Shown here: positions 11,873 through 16,468 of the stretch, piece by piece
Layout of the letters: the number at the start of each line of letters is the position of its first letter
Position numbering within the stretch: the first letter of the stretch is position 1
Origin: an uncultured Campylobacter sp.
Lineage (GTDB): Bacteria; Campylobacterota; Campylobacteria; Campylobacterales; Campylobacteraceae
Assembly: GCF_937997465.1 (NCBI RefSeq)
Contig: NZ_CALKTQ010000120.1
Coordinates: forward strand, 1 to 16,468
Length of the DNA: 16,468 bases
Direction of reading: 5' to 3'
The notes under the pieces: generated by a model
Database searches by the model: none
Seen by the model: the letters and a program-made list of their open reading frames with translations, nothing else
Told to the model about the DNA's origin: nothing
Translations under genes and position numbers: made by a program

Positions 11873-13268
11873 AGTACGTGCTTTAGTCGCGGGCGATCTG
11901 ATGCTCGATCACTATATCTGGGGCAGCTGCGAGCGTATCTCGCCCGAAGCCCCCGTGCAAGTGGTAAAGATAAAAAACGAAACCAAACGCCTAGGCGGAG
12001 CGGGCAACGTGGTGCTAAATTTGCTCTCGCTAGGCGCAAAAGTTGGCGTCATGAGCGTGCTAGGCGACGACGAGACGGGCGACGAGATAGAGCGGATATT
12101 GTGCGAGCAGGGCGCTAGGGCTGAGTTTATAAAAAGAGAAAAAGGGCGCATGAGCTCGATAAAAAGCCGCGTGATGGCGACGCATCAGCAAGTCGTGCGC
12201 ATAGACAAAGAAAGCGTCGAAGCCGTAACGTGCGAGGACGAGCTGGCGGCAAATTTCGCCCGCGCGCTAGAGAGCTACGACGTCGCGCTGCTATCGGACT
12301 ACGGCAAGGGCGTGCTGACGCCTGCGCTGTGCCAAAAGCTGATAAAGGCATGCGCGGATGCGGGCAAACCCGTGCTCATCGATCCAAAGGGCGCGGACTA
12401 CTCGAAATATAAGGGCGCTACGCTGCTAACGCCAAATAAAAAAGAGGCGGGCGAGGCCGTGGGCTTTAAGATAGAAAACGACGAGCAGCTTTTTACCGCG
12501 CTAAATTTGCTAAAAAACGAGCTAAATTTGACCCATTCGCTTATCACGATCTCGGAGGAGGGCATCGCGCTTTTAGAGGACGGGCAGGCGGTTAAATTTC
12601 CGGCTCTGGCAAAAGAGGTCTTTGACGTCACGGGCGCGGGAGATACGGTGCTAGCGACTCTGGGCGTGATGCTGGGTGCGGGCGAAGGTATCAAAAAGGC
12701 GATCGAGACGGCAAATTTAGCCGCTGCGGTCGTCGTGGCTAAGGTCGGCTCGGCCCCGGCTAGCTTTGAGGAGATAAACGAACTCGTGCGCCGTAAAAAC
12801 GCTGCCGGCTTTGAGGAGAAAATCAAAAGTGCGGACGAACTAGCCGCGACGCTGGCAAATCGCGGCGAAAAACGGCTAGTTTTTACAAACGGCTGCTTTG
12901 ATATCCTGCACGCGGGACATGTGAGCTATCTGGCTAAAGCGCGGGAATTCGGCGATATACTAGTCGTCGGGCTAAACTCCGACGCCTCGGTGCGCGCGCT
13001 AAAGGGCGACACTCGCCCCGTAAATTCGCAGACTGACCGCGCTACCGTGCTGGCGGCGCTTGGGGCGGTTGATTACGTGACGATATTTGACGAGCTAACG
13101 CCTCTAAATTTGATCGAAAAGCTGCGTCCGGATGTGCTCGTCAAGGGCGCGGACTACGAAGGTAAAGAAGTCGTCGGCAGCAACGTCGTAAAAGACGTGC
13201 GGCTAGTGGAGTTCGTAGCGGGCAAAAGCACGAGCGCGACGATAAAAAGGATAAAAAATGAAAACTGA
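11865..13268 (+). CDS. hldE: Bifunctional heptose-7-phosphate kinase / heptose-1-phosphate adenylyltransferase
   Basis: A two-domain cytoplasmic enzyme, 467 residues. The N-terminal PfkB-type kinase (about 1-310) has GDLMLDHY at 10-17, SPEAPV at 26-31, RLGGAGNV at 42-49 and the catalytic TGAGD at 256-260 (Asp260); it makes heptose 1,7-bisphosphate. The C-terminal nucleotidyltransferase (about 335-467) has FTNGCFDILHAGH at 340-352 with the HxGH signature His349-His352, and KGAD near 427; it adds AMP to heptose 1-phosphate. The start is fixed: TAA lies in frame directly before the ATG, with GAGGAAGAG upstream, so the kinase has a slightly short N-terminus compared with the E. coli enzyme. It overlaps hldD by 8 bp and gmhA by 11 bp. 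Confidence 0.95.
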   Translation: MREVRALVAGDLMLDHYIWGSCERISPEAPVQVVKIKNETKRLGGAGNVVLNLLSLGAKVGVMSVLGDDETGDEIERILCEQGARAEFIKREKGRMSSIKSRVMATHQQVVRIDKESVEAVTCEDELAANFARALESYDVALLSDYGKGVLTPALCQKLIKACADAGKPVLIDPKGADYSKYKGATLLTPNKKEAGEAVGFKIENDEQLFTALNLLKNELNLTHSLITISEEGIALLEDGQAVKFPALAKEVFDVTGAGDTVLATLGVMLGAGEGIKKAIETANLAAAVVVAKVGSAPASFEEINELVRRKNAAGFEEKIKSADELAATLANRGEKRLVFTNGCFDILHAGHVSYLAKAREFGDILVVGLNSDASVRALKGDTRPVNSQTDRATVLAALGAVDYVTIFDELTPLNLIEKLRPDVLVKGADYEGKEVVGSNVVKDVRLVEFVAGKSTSATIKRIKNEN

Positions 13269-13824
13269 AGATATGATAAAAAGCGAGCTAGAGGGACATC
13301 TAGCCACTATCAAGGCGACCTTTGCGCTGGAAGCGGATATCAAAAAAGCCTGCGAAACGGCGGTAGCGACGCTAAAGGCGGGCGGTAAAATTTTACTTTG
13401 CGGAAACGGCGGAAGTGCTGCAGACGCGCAGCACATCGCAGCCGAACTAACGGGTCGCTATAAAACCGAGCGTGGCGCGCTAGCTGGCATAGCTCTAACG
13501 ACCGATACTTCCGCGCTCACGGCGATCGGCAACGACTACGGATATGAGTTTGTTTTCTCGCGTCAGCTAGAAGCTCTGGGCCGCGAGGGCGATCTGCTCA
13601 TCGCGATCTCTACTAGCGGAAACAGCGGCAACGTCGTAAAAGCGCTCGAGCTCGCGCGAAAAATCGGTATCAAAACCATCGGTCTAAGCGGCCGCACGGG
13701 AGGCACTATGAACGAGCTTTGCGAGCTAAATTTGGTCGTGCCGTCAAACGATACGCCGCGCATCCAAGAGATGCATATCATGATAGGGCATATCATCTGT
13801 CAAGCTATCGACGATGCGTTTTAG
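13258..13824 (+). CDS. gmhA: Sedoheptulose 7-phosphate isomerase
   Basis: A SIS-domain isomerase of 188 residues that starts the pathway by converting sedoheptulose 7-phosphate to D-glycero-D-manno-heptose 7-phosphate. Phosphate-binding CGNGGSAADAQH at 48-59 and STSGNSGNV at 118-126 are present. The zinc/catalytic set His59, Glu63, Gln170 and His178 lies exactly two residues before the E. coli positions (61, 65, 172, 180). The ATG overlaps the end of hldE by 11 bp, so all four heptose genes overlap. It is the last heptose-synthesis gene; a structured 94-bp gap separates it from the polymerase gene. Confidence 0.95.
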   Translation: MKTEDMIKSELEGHLATIKATFALEADIKKACETAVATLKAGGKILLCGNGGSAADAQHIAAELTGRYKTERGALAGIALTTDTSALTAIGNDYGYEFVFSRQLEALGREGDLLIAISTSGNSGNVVKALELARKIGIKTIGLSGRTGGTMNELCELNLVVPSNDTPRIQEMHIMIGHIICQAIDDAF

Positions 13825-13848
13825 GCTAAATTTAAAATCATTTGCGGC

Positions 13849-13892
13849 GGCGGAGTCAAATTCGGCTCGCCTAGCCGCTCTCTAACTCCGCC
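13849..13892. terminator. Compound inverted repeat between gmhA and the polymerase gene
   Basis: An outer stem GGCGGAGT (13849-13856) / ACTCCGCC (13885-13892) encloses an inner hairpin CGGCT (13863-13867) / AGCCG (13873-13877) with a 5-base loop. No U-tract follows on the plus strand. It could slow or stop transcription at the end of the heptose operon, or fold in the leader of the polymerase mRNA. Confidence 0.4.
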
Positions 13893-13918
13893 TAGCGCGC
13901 AAGCAAATTTAACTACCC

Positions 13919-15181
13919 ATGAAAACCCAAACTCCCGCCTACGCCGTCATCGATCTAAAGTCCTTCTACGCCTCGGTCGAGTGCGTGGAGCGAGGGCTTG
14001 ATCCCTTTGGGGCGAATTTAGTCGTCGCCGACGTTAGTAGAGGCGAAGGTAGCGTATGCTTGGCCGTTAGTCCCGCGCTAAAGGCGCTCGGCGTAAAAAA
14101 CAGATGTAGGCTGTTTGAAATACCTAAAAATATCAAATATATAATCGCGCCGCCCAGGATGCAGTTTTACATCGACTACGCGGCTAAAATTTACGGCATC
14201 TACCTAAAATACGTCGCCAAAGAGGACATCTACGTCTACTCCATCGACGAGGCGTTTATCGACCTTACTTCGTATCTAAAATTTTATAAACTAGAAGCCA
14301 GAGCCATGGCAAAGATGATAATGGACGACATCCTAAAAACCACGGGCGTAACGCCGACCTGCGGTATGGGGACGAATTTATACCTAGCTAAAATCGCTCT
14401 TGACATCCTAGCCAAACACAGTGAGGACAGTATCGCCTTTTTAGACGAAACGCTCTATAAAGAAAAGCTCTGGACGCACCAGCCGCTAAATGATTTTTGG
14501 CGCATAGGCAAGCAAACTAGGGCCAAGCTCGAGCGATACGGGATATTTTGCATGAAGGATATGGCAAACGCTCCTTTTAGCCTGCTAGAAAAGGTGTTTG
14601 GCATCGACGCGCACATCGCGCTAGATCACGCAAACGGCATCGAGCCCACCACCATAGCCGATATCAAGGCCTATAGGCCCTCTACCAAATCATACTTTAG
14701 CTCGGAAATTTTACCCAGAGACTACGAGAGACTAGAGGCTCTAATCGTGCTAAAAGAGATGACCGATAGGCTGGCTCTAAAGATGATAAACGAGGAAGTG
14801 CGGGCTAGCGGGCTCACGATAAATATCAAATTCGCGGGCAAAAACGAACCCGCGCAAAGAGCCACGGTAAGGTTTAAAACGCCTAGCAATATCGCTAGCG
14901 TACTCATGGACGCAGCGCAGGAGCTATATCTAAAAAAGATAAAAAACGCAGGCCTCATCAGACAAATCGGCATATCGGCAAACGACGTCGTAAAGGAAAG
15001 CAAAACCGAAAAAAGCCTCTTTGAAGAAGAAAACGCAAAAGAAAAAACGGTGCTAAAAACCCTAAACAAGATAAAAGAAAAATACGGCAAAAACTCTATC
15101 TTAAGGGCCATAGACCTGCTGCCCGAAGCCACCGGACGAGATAGAAACAAAAAGATAGGAGGGCACAAAAGCGGTGAATAA
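13919..15181 (+). CDS. Y-family DNA polymerase, UmuC/UvrX-like
   Basis: An error-prone translesion polymerase of 420 residues. The catalytic carboxylates are Asp12 in VIDLKSFYASVE (10-21, steric gate Tyr17) and Asp110/Glu111 in YSIDEAFIDLT (107-117). CGMGTNLYLAKIALDILAKH (palm/helix-hairpin region) follows the palm, and the little-finger domain covers about 240-360. KSLFEE near 367-372 resembles a sliding-clamp-binding motif. The C-terminal pattern KYGKNSI ... GRDRNKKIGGHKSGE is typical of UmuC-like proteins of the Firmicute UvrX/YqjW kind. The next gene is YolD-like and overlaps by 8 bp, as in those pairs. No UmuD gene is seen here. ATG 13919 has no clear ribosome binding site. The pair lies between gmhA and waaF, which are adjacent in C. 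jejuni, so insertion is likely. Confidence 0.9.
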   Translation: MKTQTPAYAVIDLKSFYASVECVERGLDPFGANLVVADVSRGEGSVCLAVSPALKALGVKNRCRLFEIPKNIKYIIAPPRMQFYIDYAAKIYGIYLKYVAKEDIYVYSIDEAFIDLTSYLKFYKLEARAMAKMIMDDILKTTGVTPTCGMGTNLYLAKIALDILAKHSEDSIAFLDETLYKEKLWTHQPLNDFWRIGKQTRAKLERYGIFCMKDMANAPFSLLEKVFGIDAHIALDHANGIEPTTIADIKAYRPSTKSYFSSEILPRDYERLEALIVLKEMTDRLALKMINEEVRASGLTINIKFAGKNEPAQRATVRFKTPSNIASVLMDAAQELYLKKIKNAGLIRQIGISANDVVKESKTEKSLFEEENAKEKTVLKTLNKIKEKYGKNSILRAIDLLPEATGRDRNKKIGGHKSGE

Positions 15182-15482
15182 GGACAGAGCCAAAATCTTT
15201 AGCTCGTTTAATCCCCTCTCTACTCTAGAAAAAGCTCTAAAAGCGCAGGAGCGAGAAAAGAGCGAAAAGCTGGATCTTGACGAATCAAAAATAGAAGTAA
15301 TCCTAAATAAAATAAGCAAACTAAAGCCCGCCGACAAGGTAAAAATAATATACCACGACGGGCAGGGTTACGTGAGCATAGAGGGACTGGTCTCAAACGT
15401 AAATTTGATGGATAAAAGCCTAACTGTGGTAAAGACGAGAGTTAAATTTGACGATATTTACGCGGTTGAGGTTGTTTCGTGA
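15174..15482 (+). CDS. YolD-like protein, partner of the Y-family polymerase
   Basis: A 102-residue cytoplasmic protein starting with GTG at 15174; GGAGG lies about 12 bases upstream inside the polymerase gene, and the two genes overlap by 8 bp. The N-terminus is charged with helix-forming residues (about 13-45). The C-terminal half has the YolD-type beta-rich pattern: DKVKIIYHDGQGYVSIEGLV at 54-73, a VNLMDKSLTVV strand pair, and FDDIYAVEVV at the end. YolD family proteins are encoded next to UmuC-like polymerases, mainly in Firmicutes, and have been proposed to act in the place of UmuD; that role is inference here. No ORF for a protease-processed UmuD is present nearby. Confidence 0.72.
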   Translation: MNKDRAKIFSSFNPLSTLEKALKAQEREKSEKLDLDESKIEVILNKISKLKPADKVKIIYHDGQGYVSIEGLVSNVNLMDKSLTVVKTRVKFDDIYAVEVVS

Positions 15483-15750
15483 GTCGGGATTTTGCGGTGT
15501 GCGAGATACTATAGACGGCACAAATTTTGATCTGCCCGCACTTCTCTTGACGGCTAAAAAATGCGGCGCAATCCTAAGTGCGCTAAAATCGGAACAGTAA
15601 GATTTGCCTTGATTAAGCCGCCATGCGCTATCCCAAATGCTAGCTTTGCGTGCGTTAAATTTGGTCGTGCGCCGTTTGTAAAAGCCATTATGCGTAGCGG
15701 GCTTTTTGCTGATTTGCGGCCGTTTGAGAAAAAACCACGCACTAAAATTT

Positions 15751-16468
15751 CTAGTTTTTTGCCGCTTTGCCAAAAAATTCTCGCTCGATCGTTTCTATGA
15801 CGGCTTGCGGTGAGAGATCTTTCATGCAAGCGTGGGTTTTTAGCGGGCAGACGCGCTTCATGCACGGCATACACTCTAGATTTAGGTGTAGGATACGGGC
15901 GTTTTTATTGCGCCACGGACAGGTCTGCGCAAATCTCGTCGGTCCAAAAAGCGCTATTGTAGGCGTCTTGTAGGCCGCGGCGATATGCATCGGGCCGCTG
16001 TCGTTCGTGACGAATATCCCGCCGCTTTGCCCGATGCCGCCGATATTTTCGCATAGCTCGCGCACGCTCGTTTTGCCTGCTAGATTTTCGCACTTCGCGC
16101 CGTTTTCGCGTAAAATTTGCTCTATCTGCTCGCACATATCGCGCTCGCCCGCGCCGCCAAAAATCATAATCTTAAATTTATCTTTAAAGTGCAGCGCCAC
16201 CTGCGCGAAGTAGGCCGGATACCAGCGTTTGGCACTTCCGTAGCTAGCGCCCGGATTTAGCCCGAGTACGGGAGCGTCAAATTTACGCGGCTCAAAGTAA
16301 AGCTTTAACTCGTCGTCCGCGCGTTTCAAATTTAACGCGGATTTGACGAATTTTAGGTATTTTTGCACCTGGTGCGCGCTATCGTTGTTCTTTTGGAAAA
16401 TAAATTTTCGCCCCGCCCGGACTCCGAAAAGTAAAATTTTACTCGCAAACGAGCTTCTAAAGCTAAAC
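15751..16468 (-). CDS. waaF: Lipooligosaccharide heptosyltransferase II, 3' part
   Basis: A GT9-family transferase that adds the second L,D-heptose to the inner core from ADP-heptose, at the inner face of the inner membrane. The frame stays open to the right edge, so the N-terminus lies outside the window; an internal GTG at 16368 is not the start, because the upstream codons encode an expected N-domain stretch (FSFRSSFASKILLFGVRAGR). Downstream come PVLGLNPGASYGSAKRWYP, FGGAGERD, LAGKTSVREL, VTNDSGPMHIAAA with the conserved Asp-Ser-Gly-Pro-His nucleotide-sugar site, and ALFGPT. A Cys-rich segment CMPCMKRVCPLKTHAC, typical of WaaF, is near the C-terminus. It is convergent with yolD and uses the product of the heptose operon. 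Confidence 0.93.
   Translation of the reverse strand, partial: FSFRSSFASKILLFGVRAGRKFIFQKNNDSAHQVQKYLKFVKSALNLKRADDELKLYFEPRKFDAPVLGLNPGASYGSAKRWYPAYFAQVALHFKDKFKIMIFGGAGERDMCEQIEQILRENGAKCENLAGKTSVRELCENIGGIGQSGGIFVTNDSGPMHIAAAYKTPTIALFGPTRFAQTCPWRNKNARILHLNLECMPCMKRVCPLKTHACMKDLSPQAVIETIEREFFGKAAKN

Noticed and set aside
15483..15750. Open frames on both strands between yolD and waaF
   Set aside because: They overlap the 3' part of waaF or yolD, have no initiation signals, and their products look like random translation of this genome's base composition.
1..16468. AAATTT-rich short repeats as a CRISPR array or mobile-element ends
   Set aside because: The words are short, irregularly spaced and spread across all intergenic DNA, as expected of this genus; there are no regular repeat-spacer units or target duplications.

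Overview
The window looks like a chromosomal segment of a Campylobacter relative (an epsilonproteobacterium, plausibly near C. rectus, C. showae or C. curvus). Three things suggest this. Non-coding DNA is saturated with AAATTT-type words. Promoters have strong TATAAT -10 boxes and poor -35 boxes. From memory, the order waaF / gmhA-hldE-hldD-gmhB / cytochrome c553 / ccoS-ccoI / rho matches the C. jejuni block Cj1148-Cj1156. No database was searched.

Layout, left to right. (1) 1-2180 is accessory DNA: the tail of an unrecognised, probably phage, gene; a 5'-truncated Mu gpF/SPP1 gp7-type head protein fused to an ADP-ribosyltransferase domain; a convergent 68-residue ORF; and a 39-residue coiled-coil ORF. 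The ART end and the 68-residue ORF are visibly AT-rich. (2) 2388-4985 holds rho and a cation diffusion facilitator gene, divergent from interleaved promoters; a hairpin covers the predicted 5' end of rho mRNA. (3) 5091-6089 holds two tandem exported DUF1566 (C-type-lectin-like) genes. (4) 6429-9040 is ccoI-ccoS, for copper delivery and assembly of cbb3 oxidase. (5) 9473-10224 holds two tandem cytochrome c553 genes on the minus strand, each with its own nearly duplicated promoter and leader; such cytochromes usually feed the same oxidase. (6) 10365-13824 is the overlapping operon gmhB-hldD-hldE-gmhA, which makes ADP-heptose for the lipooligosaccharide inner core. (7) 13919-15482 is a Y-family polymerase gene overlapping a YolD-like gene. 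(8) 15751-16468 is the minus-strand 3' part of waaF, which uses ADP-heptose.

The most interesting signal is in the 3' ends of the two DUF1566 genes. Over 92 aligned bases, 18 of 30 codons are identical at every base. Twelve codons differ, and 17 of the 20 base changes fall at codon positions 1 or 2 of codons ending in a pyrimidine. That is the pattern left by adenine-directed mutagenesis of AAY codons in a diversity-generating retroelement (DGR). The changes sit where the ligand face of a C-type-lectin fold is expected, just before an invariant GC-rich end. No reverse transcriptase or template repeat is in the window, so the retroelement would have to be elsewhere in the genome.

Relative to the remembered C. 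jejuni block, the extra pieces are the umuC-yolD pair between gmhA and waaF, the CDF and DUF1566 genes between rho and ccoI, the second cytochrome, and the phage remnant beside rho.
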